64,000 nt of DNA from Azorinus chamasolen (lineage: Eukaryota > Mollusca > Bivalvia > Cardiida > Solecurtidae). The notes under the pieces are model-generated. The model did no database searches and was not told the origin of the DNA. It worked only from the letters and a program-made list of their open reading frames with translations. A program made the position numbers and the translations under genes. Below are positions 1-10,944 of this stretch, one piece after another. The number at the start of each line of letters is the position of its first letter. Positions within the stretch are counted from its first letter, which is position 1. The DNA lies in assembly GCA_963576725.1 (NCBI GenBank), contig OY755252.1, positions 42,239,552 to 42,303,551 on the forward strand. The letters are read 5' to 3'.

Positions 1-70
1 ATTAAGCTGCCACCTGTCTTAAAGATAATGATACTTGTTTTTGTGTTTGAACTATAGCAGTTTTACTGTA
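1..70. repeat. TA-2 MITE, right-half fragment
   Basis: Right arm of a TA-2 hairpin element ending TTTTACTGTA. The left half lies outside the window or is lost. It matches the right half of the copy at 57914-58117. Confidence 0.6.
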
Positions 71-195
71 TTTGCAGATGACAATTACTCAAGATTGCTC
101 AAGGTCCTATTGAATATATGATTCCAGTATTATCAAATAAAGAATACAGACAAAAGCATATGTCCTAAAGTGTAGCAGATTGAACCAGACACTGG

Positions 196-201
196 TTTAT
201 T
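196..201 (-). terminator. Candidate polyadenylation signal AATAAA for the LRR gene
   Basis: TTTATT on the plus strand reads AATAAA on the minus strand, about 70 bases beyond the stop codon at 272. Spacing is suitable but no transcript evidence is available. Confidence 0.35.
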
Positions 202-271
202 GGTCTCGATGGACCTAAGATTAACTTGGCAGACAAATAAAATATAGCTTTCCTCAGGGTGATGTTTCCTG

Positions 272-1822
272 TCAGATCTGCAGGGAGGCCTGCCCTCGTG
301 CCTGAGAAAAATTAGGCCGGTAATTCAAGTCTGGTTTCCGGCACAGCATTGTGAGTTCTGATACTACTTTTGATCTCGACATGTAAACTACAGCAGCTAC
401 CATCGCAGCGATCAAAATAACTACTAGAATAACCACAATTATTATTATTATTACAAAGGAGTTATCTCCCTTGCTGGTCATTTGTTGATTGGATAAAGTT
501 GTCTCGTTTTGTAACAATGGTGTAATTAGGTCTTGTCTTGGAGGCACGGGGAAATTCCTCGTTGGTACTGGTATAGATGCATGATTATTGCATGTTATCT
601 GTAAATCATTCAGAATATGTCTGATCGGCCAACCGAAAAAATGTCTTGGTTCTGCACAGACTGGTCCCAAACTATCATTATTCAATAAACTGGCCAGCCA
701 TTGGATATCACAGTCACATGACCATGGGTTGTTGCTTAGTAATAGATGGGTAGATTGGTTCAGATATTTGTGCAGCTGATCAGGAAGTCTTTGAAGCTTG
801 TTTTGTTGTAAGTCAAGCTTCTGGATGAAAGAGTCCTTTAAAGCTTCTTGCTGAACCTCTTTTATATTGTTAGCAACAAGATACAGCGTCTTTAGCTGAA
901 CTTTGCTTAAGTCTCCGTTGTGAATTTCTGAGATTTGATTTCTCGCTAGGTTAATTTCAAGCTTCATGTTAGAAATATTTGTCATTAGTTCTGATGGCAA
1001 CTCTTTGATATTGTTTTGTGCTAGATTTAACATTTCCAGACTTACTCCATTTATTGCCTGGGGATCAAGATACTGCAGATGATTCCTTTGAAGATTCAAT
1101 GTACGCAGATTAGGGAGGTTGCTAAACACACCGGCTTTTATCATAGTTAGACTGTTATTTCGTAGATTTATGCTGCCAATGCTAAGTAGATCTTGGAAAG
1201 CATCTGATTCAATATTTTGAATCACATTTGATTCCAAATCAAGATTGGTTAGGTTCTTCAGCCCAACAAAACTCTCGTTGCCAATAGTTCTTAGCTTATT
1301 CAGTGCTAAGTCAAGATCCTGCAGGGAAATTAAAACATTAAATGTACCACCTGGTATTTCTTCCAGCTGATTTTGGTTTAGGTTCAAGTATTCAAGTTTC
1401 TGAAGACCTTCAAATGTTTGTTGGACAATATGAGTGACTTGATTCTTACCAAGGTCTAGAAATTTCAGGTTTTGGCAGTTCAGGAAGATTCCATATTGGA
1501 TCACGGCCACATGGTATCTCCGAATTGTAAGAATTTCAAGGTCATTCTTTCCTGCAAGTACGAAACCACGGAGTTGACCCAGAGGCAAAGTCATCCGGCT
1601 CCCGTCAGACACATGCAGCTTAGTAATGGTGTTCGGCAAGCTTTGAATAGTAATGTCCGAACACATAGCCTTAACAAGTGAACCACTTTGGTCTGTCTCG
1701 CACAAAGAACACTTTGATGGACATAATGGGGTGCTTGCTATTTTGGTTAAGAGTAGAAATAAAAGAGGCAGCACTGTCCCTTTCTGGACCCAACTCATTT
1801 CACTGATACGTATACGCAACAT
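272..1822 (-). CDS. Leucine-rich-repeat type I membrane protein, single exon
   Basis: A 516-residue intact ORF with no intron. A hydrophobic signal peptide lies near residues 15-31. An N-terminal LRR cap has Cys 34, 38, 41 and 54. About ten LRRs of 23-25 residues follow (LxxLxLxxNxL pattern, roughly 90-365). A C-terminal cap of NPWxCDC type has Cys 369, 371, 389 and 411. After a Pro/Thr stalk comes an Ile/Val-rich transmembrane helix (456-481) and a ~35-residue cytoplasmic tail with no TIR, kinase or Ig domain. Asn-X-Ser/Thr sites include 182, 190, 222 and 282. The cap-LRR-cap-helix layout is that of surface adhesion or recognition LRR proteins, so binding of an extracellular partner is likely; the partner is unknown. 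Met1 (1822) and Met9 (1798) both have a purine at -3; Met9 gives the better signal peptide. The nearest gene is the five-exon membrane-protein gene on the same strand, ~5 kb away. Confidence 0.9.
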   Translation of the reverse strand: MLRIRISEMSWVQKGTVLPLLFLLLTKIASTPLCPSKCSLCETDQSGSLVKAMCSDITIQSLPNTITKLHVSDGSRMTLPLGQLRGFVLAGKNDLEILTIRRYHVAVIQYGIFLNCQNLKFLDLGKNQVTHIVQQTFEGLQKLEYLNLNQNQLEEIPGGTFNVLISLQDLDLALNKLRTIGNESFVGLKNLTNLDLESNVIQNIESDAFQDLLSIGSINLRNNSLTMIKAGVFSNLPNLRTLNLQRNHLQYLDPQAINGVSLEMLNLAQNNIKELPSELMTNISNMKLEINLARNQISEIHNGDLSKVQLKTLYLVANNIKEVQQEALKDSFIQKLDLQQNKLQRLPDQLHKYLNQSTHLLLSNNPWSCDCDIQWLASLLNNDSLGPVCAEPRHFFGWPIRHILNDLQITCNNHASIPVPTRNFPVPPRQDLITPLLQNETTLSNQQMTSKGDNSFVIIIIIVVILVVILIAAMVAAVVYMSRSKVVSELTMLCRKPDLNYRPNFSQARGQASLQI

Positions 1823-1860
1823 CTTGAAATTCTTTCTGTTGTCAGTGTTGAAAATATGCC

Positions 1861-1867
1861 TTATATA
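1861..1867 (-). promoter_or_regulatory. TATA box of the LRR gene
   Basis: Minus strand reads GTATATAAGG here, 39-45 bases upstream of Met1. A start site ~30 bases downstream would leave a very short 5' UTR. That fits an intronless gene, and perhaps use of Met9 at 1798. Confidence 0.5.
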
Positions 1868-1879
1868 CTGAATTATCTC

Positions 1880-3105
1880 CCTTGAACATCCTATGTGAAT
1901 GGCTTGTCTCCCTTGGCTCTATATTGCAAGTTACACTTGGGTTATAAACACAAATCGTACAGTATAAGTCACACATTTATTACTTTAGTTCACAAAAGTA
2001 CATGAAACTATATTTTCATCACTGCACACAAGTTTTGTCAGTTAAATCCATCATGCTTGAAAATATCACCCAAGCTTTGAAATGGTCGATGTTATTTGGA
2101 CAAAAAGAGTTTAGTTGAACGAAAATTTTCCAGACCCATGTAGACCCATTTCAGCCTCCTATACGATACACTAAATGGCAATTTGTCTTTTACCATTAAA
2201 ACATGTGTAGACCTGGATCAAATACCATTTCCATAATTATGTGACATTTGATCTGGAATTCAAACTTATTACTGATTACAATAACGTCCCAGTACCTTCT
2301 CTCCTATAACAGTCGGATTATTCACACCTTACAAGATTCACATCACCAGTTTCAATGGTAGTGCTAGAAAACTCTGCTGTAACCTTGCTCCGAAATGTTG
2401 CGCAATAGATCACTAACTTATTGAATTGCATGATAGATCCAAATAGAATTCCATTAAATGTTGATTAGACATCAAGTCAAACTCATTTTTTTACTGTTTA
2501 CTTCTTGAATTGAAAGGAAAAAGCTTTTACCTAAATATAAACCACGAAGGATAAATCTAGTTTTATATCAGACTGATTAGAATTTGGATCTTGATATTTT
2601 ATAGGTATTAAGTGGATGTAATAGTGTTGGAAAGCTGCTGTATTTTGTCCCAGAGATACAGTTGTAATACATCACATACCCACTCTGTCTGGTTACTGAA
2701 AAATCTGGGTTTTATTTCATTTCACTCAATTCATTTTGTCTTTCACCTTTAACTTGTTGAACAAATGATCAGTTTATGAAAATAATTTCAACAACTTCAA
2801 TCTTGATACAATAGCTGTTTTCTCTTAACCACAAAAGTACAATCTGTTTGAAACTGTTTGGATCCGGTGAAGTTGGTTTGCATCTAATCTGGATCTAAAC
2901 TGTTTGCAAACATTTTGCATGAGCTCATCTGAAGCATTATAAAAGGCGAGGAGGTGCCCAGTTTGATTCAAATGGGAGGCTATTGTATGGGAGATATGTT
3001 TAGGCAGAGATAAACAGCTTTTGTAGTCGGATTAATCTGGGAGTACATTAGAGATGATGTCTGATAAACTGGAGGGACATATAGCCCGCGATGGATGGAT
3101 GATGT
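1880..3105. other. Intergenic, nothing recognised
   Basis: No supported ORF or repeat. Near 2840-2920 there is a weak hairpin relic with GTTTGGATCC and GGATCTAAACTG arms, recalling the TTAA-7 or HP-9 core. Confidence 0.4.
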
Positions 3106-3109
3106 CTAT

Positions 3110-3351
3110 CCCTTTCCTCCGTAAATACATTTTTCCTCGCCTTTGCAAACACAGTAGACCCAGATCAGACGGCTCCTATTGGAGCCGTCTGATCTGGGTC
3201 TGCTCTGTTTGCTTAAGAAGTAGTATAGGCATGATTCTACAGTTTCTGTCATGGCGAAAAATTCTTACGTACATGTGCCGTTATAAAAAAAATAATCTAA
3301 TAAATATTTATGACTAATTATTTCTTTCATGAATTATCATGGAGTAAAGGG
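3110..3351. repeat. TTAA-2 MITE
   Basis: Ends CCCTTTCCTCC and GGAGTAAAGGG with the hairpin core at 3142-3209. Here the usual A.A stem mismatch is absent: both arms read CCCAGATC. Flanking TTAA is eroded. Confidence 0.75.
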
Positions 3352-3356
3352 CTATA

Positions 3357-3530
3357 ACCCTTTGCTTCCTGAATATTTATAAAGAAAATTCAAGACTTCA
3401 TGAATAATTAGTAAGAATATTTTTTATTCAGGCATAATTATACGAACACAGGAATTCTTCTGGGCGATGCCACAAACTTTAGAATTAGAAGCTGTTTATC
3501 ATTCACAGATAAACAAGTTATAGAAGGGAC
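3357..3530. repeat. Degenerate TTAA-2-like fragment
   Basis: Starts CCCTTTGCTTCCTGAATATT and keeps ATGAATAATTAG and CATAATTATACGAACACAGG blocks of the long arm. It lacks a hairpin core. Confidence 0.4.
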
Positions 3531-3692
3531 ACACAATTTGGGACTGACGTAAACAAGATATCAAACCAAATAATGAAATTTCAGTTTGAAGGCAGTCGGA
3601 AATATAACTTCAGTGAAACCCAATCTAGCTGCTACTCATTGGAATTCTTTCAGACAGATGATTCTAATGAGTAGTAGCAAGATAGGGATTCA

Positions 3693-3862
3693 CAGAGAAA
3701 TATCAAAATTTCCTGTTTTGCAGAGAAATATCAAAATTTCCTGTTTTGCAGAGAAATGTCAAAATTCCCTGTTTGGCAGAGAAATATCAAAATTTCCAAA
3801 ATTTCCTGTTTTGCAGAGAAATGTCAAAATTCCCTGTTTGGCAGAGAAATATCAAAATTTCC
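3693..3862. repeat. 28-bp minisatellite
   Basis: About six copies of a 28-base unit beginning AGAGAAATATCAAAATTTCC and ending TGTTTTGC, with one partial unit. It creates long ORFs on both strands that I do not treat as genes. Confidence 0.85.
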
Positions 3863-4366
3863 TAACTGCGCATCATCAGCAGCACTGTTTACATTCTGTT
3901 TGTGAATCCAGGATAACCTGCGCACAAATGTCTGGACCAAGGAATTCGGCCTCTTTAGGATCCGAAATGTATGAGATTTTGATGATGATTTTGAAAGAAA
4001 CAGAAAAAAAAATGTTTTAAAATTTAATGTAGTCAACATCATTTGTCTGTTAAACTGTGCACCACATGTTGAAAGTGAAAGGGCTTTGAACAGGTGTGCA
4101 TTTGTCTCTTAACTGTAAAGCATGTGTGCATGTTTTTAGAAGATAAGCCCTATATTTGCTTCTTTCAAACTCTGTCCCTGCTATGAAAAACAAAATGTCT
4201 GCTCTAATTTGGATCTGGTGCAATTTTGACTACTTCCGATTCGATAAAGCTTTTTCAGAAATTATTGACAAACTGTCGAACAACTGAGACGCCGAGTAAC
4301 TCAGTGTCTCGTTTGGATCCAAGCAGGGTGCAAATGTTAGACAGGTTGAGAATAGGGGAATAATGG

Positions 4367-4621
4367 TTAACCCTTTCCCTCATATAAACGTGTTTTCACG
4401 CATTTGCAAACAGAGTAGACCCAGATCAGACGGCTCCTAGAGGAGCCGTCTGATCAGGGTCTGCTCTGTTTGATAATAGAATTTAATAGATCTGTTTCTT
4501 TACTTTCTAAAATGTATACAATGGGTCACCTCCCATATTTCTTTATAACTATTTTGTTAATGAATATTCAGTAGATATTGAAATGTGGCCTAAAATTTAT
4601 GCAGAACAGGGAAATGGTTAA
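4367..4621. repeat. TTAA-1 MITE, complete
   Basis: 255 bp counting a TTAA at each end. The 32-bp-stem hairpin lies at 4408-4475 with apex CTCCTAGAGGAG. The left arm reads GTAGACCCAGATC; the right arm, complemented, reads GCAGACCCTGATC. Confidence 0.9.
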
Positions 4622-4747
4622 TGCTGAAAACATCGAGTTGGCTAACATTTTCAAGCTATATATTGTTTCTGTGTCTACAGAAAAAGGTCTCATTGTCCGA
4701 TATTTTGGATCATGATGAGATGAGGCTATCATTTGGTCCAAACGCTT

Positions 4748-4997
4748 TCAACCCTTTACTCAATGAATATTCATGTAAGAAATAATGATATCATGAATAT
4801 TAATTAGATTAATTTGTTATAACAGCAAACGGACTCAGGAATATTGGCCATGACAGAAACTGTAGAACCATATCTGTATTATATCATTACAAACAGAGCA
4901 GATCCTGATCAGACTGCTCCTATAGGAACTGTCTGATCTGGGTCTACTCTGGTTGCAAAGGCTTAGAAAAAAGTGTATTTGTGGAGTAAAGGGTTAA
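4748..4997. repeat. TTAA-2 MITE, complete
   Basis: Ends CCCTTTACTCAATGAATATT and GTGGAGTAAAGGGTTAA. Core at 4889-4959, long arm first. The left arm carries CCTGATC and the right arm complement CCCAGATC. Confidence 0.9.
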
Positions 4998-5144
4998 GAT
5001 ATCATGGATTAGTTTCAATCATTCTTCATGTTAACCATTATCTCCTGCCTGCTAAGTGCTACCTGACTGGCATTTGCTCATTGAAGCATACAAGCTGTTT
5101 CACACCCTGTAAGCAAGTTCTGACAAACTTGGTCGAAATGGAAG

Positions 5145-5394
5145 GTAACCCTTTCCTCCATAAATACGCCTTACTACACCTTTGCAAACAGAGTAGACCC
5201 AGATCAGGCAGCTTCTCTAGGAGCCATCTGATCAGGGTCTACTCTGTTTGCTTATGGATATAATATAGATATGATTCTCTAGTTTCTGCCTTGGCAAAAT
5301 TTACATGTGTAAATATACCATTTCAAAAATTAATCTGATTTATATTCATGATGTCATTACTTCTTACATAAATATTCATGGAGTAAAGGGTTAA
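5145..5394. repeat. TTAA-2 MITE, inverted relative to the previous copy
   Basis: Short arm first (CCCTTTCCTCCATAAATACG), long arm ending ATTCATGGAGTAAAGGGTTAA. It forms a large inverted pair with 4748-4997. Confidence 0.9.
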
Positions 5395-5659
5395 ATAAAA
5401 ATGGTTCCAGATCAGTATCCATGCTTATCCATGCCTTTGGCTCAATCTGACCAATCAAAAGCTTGAGAACGAACTCAGACTCAACTAAAAAGTTCTATAA
5501 GCATGGACACAGAGTTTGAGATGTCGTCGGTTCTTTTTCAACTTGATATGGGTAAACAGACTACACTTTTTGTATATGTTCCACTTAGTTTTGCAATTTC
5601 AGGAAAAATAACAAGTAGAAATATATTGTATGTACAATCTTTATTGTATTATATACATT

Positions 5660-5862
5660 GAACCCCCTCTACAGTGAGCACTTCATGAATAGACATAGAT
5701 GCCAACAAAAGCAAGTGGTTGGTGGATGCAAGATGAAAGTAATACAGAAAGTTCCTACAGGAGCTTTCTGTATTACTTTTGTCCTGCATTAAACCACTAC
5801 CTGTCTTTAAGACCCATAATTTGGTCTCTTTTTGGTGGTTGCATTAACAGAATTTTACTGTA
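5660..5862. repeat. TA-2 MITE
   Basis: Long hairpin at 5713-5805 with apex TTCCTACAGGAG. Left end CCCCCTCTACAGTGAGC, right end ATTTTACTGTA. Confidence 0.75.
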
Positions 5863-6009
5863 CAATGAAGTAATTTGATTGGTTAATATTTACATGTGTT
5901 CTATGCAGTAAGTATGGCAAGCAAGAATATCTCATCAAATTGGCAATCTGCTCATTTTCTGGTACAAGAAATTGCGTACAGATTCACATAAAAAATATTG
6001 ACTGTAAAC

Positions 6010-6215
6010 TGGATGAATATTCACGCATTACTGCCCAATATGAATAATAATTGATTTGGTTTAATATTGTATTAAAATACAAATATAACATAATTTATTT
6101 CCATGACAAACAGTACTTGGAGAATAACGGAGCATACCCTGACCATACAACTTCTACTGGAGCTGTCAGATCTGGGTCTACTGTGTTTGCTAAAGTGTAA
6201 AAAGGGTACCTGGGT
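6010..6215. repeat. Degenerate TTAA-2-like fragment
   Basis: GAATATTCACG block, then CATACCCTGACC and a half hairpin ending TCAGATCTGGGTCTACTGTG. No intact ends. Confidence 0.4.
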
Positions 6216-6250
6216 AGGGGTGGTATTGCTGAGGATGAGCTAATAAGTGA

Positions 6251-6458
6251 TACAGTAAAACCTCTCTATAACGGCCACTAAATTGTGTTAATTAGTTGGT
6301 TTTTAGGGCAGGTGACTGCTTAAAGCAATGTGAAAGTAAAACAGAACGCTCCCATAGGAGCGTTCTGTTTTACTTTCACCTTGCTTTAAGCAGCCACCTG
6401 CCTTTAACACAAAATACTTGATGTAATTTAGTGGCCATTATAGAGCGGTTTTACTGTA
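6251..6458. repeat. TA-1 MITE, complete
   Basis: TA-flanked element with ends CAGTAAAACCTCTCTATAAC and GAGCGGTTTTACTG. These are pogo/Tigger-type ends (inference from end sequence and TA target). Central stem of ~46 bp with apex GCTCCCATAGGAGC. Confidence 0.9.
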
Positions 6459-6604
6459 CATGTATTTTCATTTTATAATCCAGATTTTAAGTCTCAAATT
6501 ACAAGAAGTACATGTATGTTTCCAAACTGTGTAGATCCAAATCATATGGTTCTACACAGTTCATATGTACAGTAAACCCCCTCTAAACTGGAAATTGTGT
6601 CAGA

Positions 6605-6610
6605 TTTAAT
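6605..6610 (-). terminator. Candidate polyadenylation signal ATTAAA for the five-exon gene
   Basis: TTTAAT on the plus strand reads ATTAAA on the minus strand, ~95 bases past the stop at 6702. A common variant hexamer; weak evidence. Confidence 0.25.
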
Positions 6611-6701
6611 TATTCAGCTTTACAAATTGTTGGAAATGGGAGTTCTTGTGTCAGAATACTTAGGTATTAAGTATTGTCTGTATTGCCAGATTTGATTAGT
6701 T

Positions 6702-8695
6702 TCAAGGCAGTCTGCCGTGAGGGAACTCCGGGTTTCCACTGAATCGGTCCATCTCACCAACATCTGCGTTTATTGATGAGTATCTATCTTTCCCAAACTT
6801 GAAATAATCGTATGCCTTCTCATTTATCACGGAATTGGTTCCAGCCTTTCCGAAATCATGCAATACCATTGACTCCATGATGTTGTTTTCTGAAAGATCG
6901 CGGTTTTTGTGTGCTTTCTCTTTTCTCAGCCTTTCTTGGCGTTTTTCTTTCATTCTCCACAGCATGCATGTAATTGGACCCAATATTATGATCAGTGCTA
7001 TTATTGTGGCTGCTGCAATAGCAAATCCTGTAGACGTGTAACCAGTCTCCGCCTTCACTGCAACTGTGTTGTTCATAACTGACGGTACCAATCCTGCCTC
7101 CTTTATTCCAATTGGTATTGAATCTTGTTTAAAAACTGGATTGTTAGCCGGACTGTTTGTCAGAGTAGCACCTGGTTTTCCAGCATTTCCAGCTGGATTA
7201 GTGTTTGTCAGAGTAGCACTTGGTTTTCCAGCATTTCCAGCTGGATTAGTGTTTGTCAGAGTAGCACTTGGTTTTCCAGCATTTCCAGCTGGATTAGTGT
7301 TTGTCAGAGTAGCACCTGGTTTTCCAGCATTTCCAGCTGGAATGTTAGCCGCACTGTTTGTTAGAGTAGCACCTGGTGTTTTAATGTTCCTATCTACTGT
7401 ACCATCTGCAGGTGCAGCACTACCTGCTTTGTTTACATTAGCTCCGGTTGGTTGAGACATTGTCTTTATTTTCTCACTCCTGGTTCGCTCATCTTTTGAT
7501 ATTCCTTTGTTGCTTTCCTTTCCAATTATGTCTTGTTCTTTTGTCATGCTGGTTTGTTTGGGCTCTGTACTGATTGCTACATTAGATACGGTCCCTCTTC
7601 CATCTTGTGATACTGTACCCTTGCTGCCAGAATGTGATTGGCCAGTTTGTAATTTACCAGCTTGTGATTCAGCAACTTGTGATTGGTCAGTTTGAGCTTT
7701 AGCAACTTGTGATTGTTCAGGTTGTGTCTTGCCTTTGTTCCCAGTAGTTTGAAGAAGTTCAGTGTTTCTCATGCTTGACTTTGCGCTGTCTGTACTTAAT
7801 TTTGCTTTTGCTGCTACAAGTCTTGCTGTTGTAGAAACTCCAGCTTGCTTGCCTCCTCTGACAGTCACATATGTGGTTTTGTTTTTACCAGTAGGAGGTC
7901 CAGTTGGATTTACTTTTTCATTTGCCTCTTGTTCAGCTTTGGGGTTTCTCTGTCCAGTACCTTCTTTTGCCTTTGCAGCTTCACCAGTACCTCCCTCTCC
8001 GGGAGGTGGCTTCTGAACTAGAGCCTGAAATCTTCCTGGCACTGCTGCAACAGGTTGTCTTGGATTCTGTACCGGAGGGGCAGGCTGCTGTGCATGAGGG
8101 GCAGGCTGCTGTACCAGAGGGGCAGTCTGACCAGGAAAAGCTGGAAATGGGCTGAAAGGCATCCCTGCTCCTAGGTTGGCCCAGAGATTGGTAGCTGGGT
8201 TATTATCAAGGGTCAGAGAAGCCCCATTACTTGATGGACCTTGTGGGCTTAGCATGGCATGATTGAGGGCTGTTACTTGAAGTCTGTGTTGTGGACTGGT
8301 GTCAAGGTTTGAAATGATCTGATTTACTTGAGCCTTTGTCAAGTTGGCATTAAACTCTGCAAGGGACACAGGTGATGAGTGCGTCAGTACCTGATACATG
8401 AAGGCCTGGAATTCGGGATTGGTTGACATGCTCTGTATTCCAGCTGACGTGTTCACACCAAATCTTTTCTGCATGGCATCTAGGATGTGTTGATTTAATG
8501 TTATTTCTGGATAGTGAGAGTTTGTAAAGTTTCCAAAGCCGAGATTCTTTAGCATTCCATAAGCCATGGGACCTTCAATGTCCAGCTCATAAGGTTCGAT
8601 GTCCATTTCACCATAGGGAGTTTCAATGTCCATTTCTCCCATCATCCTCTGCTGCATACACATGGGGTCAGACATATTCATACAGGGGTAGCCTC
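6702..8695 (-). CDS. Five-exon membrane protein gene, exon 5 (last coding exon)
   Basis: The acceptor is a T-rich tract ending AAG at 8698-8696. The exon starts at 8695 in phase 1 and continues the frame of exon 4 as GMG-GYPCMNMSDPM, so the ATG at 8681 is internal. Order: a Met/Glu-rich segment with two GEMDIE motifs and a related ELDIEG; an ~110-residue segment of ordinary composition that may fold; a Pro/Gln/Ala-rich region; a Gln/Ser-rich region of near-repeats around QSQVA; four to five copies of a 16-residue Ala/Gly/Asn/Pro/Thr repeat; a transmembrane helix (about residues 995-1018 of 1102, starting GFAIAAATIIALIIILGP); and a basic then mixed 84-residue tail ending HGRLP. Type I topology is inferred from the exon-1 signal peptide. 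No known family is recognised. A surface or extracellular-matrix role, such as mucin-like or shell/byssus-associated protein, is a guess from composition. Confidence 0.88.
7150..7375 (-). repeat. 48-bp coding minisatellite in exon 5
   Basis: Four to five tandem 48-base units in frame, each encoding NPAGNAGKP(S/G)ATLTNT. The period is a multiple of three, so copy-number change keeps the frame. The two central units are nearly identical, which indicates recent homogenisation. Confidence 0.9.
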
Positions 8696-8739
8696 CTTAA
8701 AAAAATAAACATGAGAGGATATCAAACTAACTGTCTCAC

Positions 8740-9066
8740 AGTTTCCTAAAGGAGCCGTCTATTCAGGGTCTGCTATGTTTGCTATTGAAAATTGATAGAT
8801 CTGTTTCCATACTTTCTACAATGGCTACAATGTTTCACCTTCCATATTTGGAATAAACATAGAACAGGCAAAGGGTTATAAGTACCTACTGTAATAGGTA
8901 ACAACTGATTTAATGTATGACAGGAAATGTGTCAAACAGGCTAAGGTAGAATGCATAAATCTAACCCTTTCCCTGTTCTATGTTTATTCCAAATTTCAAT
9001 GCCTACTGAATATTCATGAACAAAATAATTCTAATGAAATATGCAAGGTAGAACATTGTAGCCATT
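8740..9066. repeat. Two facing TTAA-1 fragments
   Basis: 8740-8880 is a right half of TTAA-1 (hairpin right arm to ACAGGCAAAGGGTTA). 8961-9066 is the same end in reverse, starting AACCCTTTCCCTGTTCTATG. They form an inverted pair ~80 bases apart in intron 4. Confidence 0.65.
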
Positions 9067-9479
9067 TTAATATTTTAATTTTAATAATGATTTTAATATT
9101 TTCTTATTGCTATACTGGGTACATTGATACTTGACTTGGAGATACTGAGTATGCTGGTACCCAGATGCATAGCTGTCAAGGGTCAGAACGCGTTAAGTGT
9201 GAGACAATACTAGCTGGGGGCCCGGGGGGTCAAGGGCAAAACCTTTAGCCCCCGGAATTGGCCCCCGGAAGCTCCTGAAATACTGACATTTTAAGGACGT
9301 GAAAAGCCTTTTCCTGACAGCTTTTTGGAGATTTCGGAGGGGGGAATTATATAATCCAGCACTGACTTTCCTATCTTTTATTATTAAGAAAATAATAAAA
9401 TGAGATGCATATAACACTGGTATAACTGACAAAGCTTTATTTTATTTTTATCACTTCCCATACATACACTGACGACTTC

Positions 9480-9556
9480 TGATACCTTTGCAAACAGGGT
9501 AGTCCCAGATCAGACAGCTTCTATTAGAGCTGTCTGATCAGAGTCTACTCTGTTTT
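9480..9556. repeat. Isolated TTAA-family hairpin core
   Basis: GCAAACAGGGTAGTCCCAGA opens a hairpin closed by TCAGAGTCTACTCTGTTT. Apex CTTCTATTAGAG. No element ends are visible around it. Confidence 0.6.
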
Positions 9557-9997
9557 TATTTGGTGACAGGCATCGTAGGGATACAATTACTTCAAACAGT
9601 TGCTGATGCTGTTTATTGTATTCCCACGCTTCCCATGTAACTTTTTTCGATTTATCTATCAGTTCCTTGGGTGGCTCATATTTATGGGAAGGTTCCTTAA
9701 TGCTGCACCCGCTAGTTTGTGGGTTTTCTGATTCTTTTTAGGGGTTTACACATTGTTTTAGACAAAGTAACTGGTCTAGATATACATTGATTGAAACAAC
9801 AATCTATATTTTGCCTTTTACCCAAAAACAAAATAATAAGCCCACCATATTAGAATTTAAATGTGAATTTTAACCTATGATATGGTTGAGAATATGATCT
9901 AGTAAATCTTTTTGGGTCCAGTTCCCAATACTAGACTGCTCTAATACCTGGGTCAGTGGTACTTGGTTCATTGATACCACAGATATACTTAGTTTGG

Positions 9998-10762
9998 ATA
10001 TACTGGTTACATAGAAAATACTCAGCAGAGATATCCATCTAAGAGATACTGGTTACATAGAAGATACCCAGCAGAGATATCCATCTAAGAGATACTGGTT
10101 ACATAGAAGATACCCAGCAGAAATATCTATCTAAGAGATACTGGTTACATAGAAGATACCCAGCAGAGATATCCATCTAAGAGATACTGGTTACATAGAA
10201 GATACCTAGCAGAGATATCCATCTAAGAGATACTGGTTACATAGAAGATACCTGGCAGAGATATCCATCTAAGAGATACTGGTTACATAGAAAATACCCA
10301 GCAGAGATATCCATCTAAGAGATACTGGTTACATAGAAAATACCCAGCAGAGATATCCATCTTAGAGATACTGGTTACATAGAAGATACCCAGCAGAAAT
10401 ATCTATCTAAGAGATACTGGTTACATAGAAGATACCCAGCAGAGATATCCATCTAAGAGATACTGGTTACATAGAAAATACCTAGCAGAGATATCCATCT
10501 AAGAGATACTGGTTACATAGAAGATACCTGGCAGAGATATCCATCTAAGAGATACTGGTTACATAGAAAATACCCAGCAGAGATATCCATCTAAGAGATA
10601 CTGGTTACATAGAAAATACCCAGCAGAAATATCCATCTAAGAGATACTGGTTACATAGAAAATACCCAGCAGAGATATCCATCTAAGAGATACTGGTTAC
10701 ATAGAAAATACTCAGCAGAAATATCCATCTAAGAGATACTGGTTACATAGTAGAAGATACAT
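9998..10762. repeat. 46-bp minisatellite in intron 4
   Basis: About 17 tandem copies of a 46-base unit containing GATATCCATCTAAGAGATAC and TGGTTACATAGAAGATACC. Main variants are GAAGAT/GAAAAT and CCCAGC/CCTGGC/CTCAGC. Related degenerate units extend to about 10900 and appear near 9120-9175. The array lies ~180 bases past the exon 4 donor. Confidence 0.95.
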
Positions 10763-10944
10763 TTGTACCTGGCAGAGATATTCTGAATACATGATGCCCA
10801 TCTCAGTGATTTTGAATACATTGGTACCCAACTCAGATATACTGAATACTAAATAATTCCCATCTCAGAGATTCTGGATACATTGGTTCCCAGCTCAGGT
10901 TTACGTTTTACGTTTATCTTTAGCTAAGAGAAGGATATCCTTAC

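Noticed and set aside
3586..4042. Overlapping ORFs on both strands (144 and 72 aa)
   Set aside because: They depend on the 28-bp minisatellite; there are no splice signals or domains.
7066..7455. Plus-strand ORFs with repeats such as FPAFPAGLVFVRVA
   Set aside because: They are the antisense reading of the 48-bp coding minisatellite in exon 5 of the minus-strand gene.
9998..10762. CRISPR-like array of regular repeats
   Set aside because: There are no unique spacers: the whole 46-bp unit is repeated head to tail in an intron of a eukaryotic gene.
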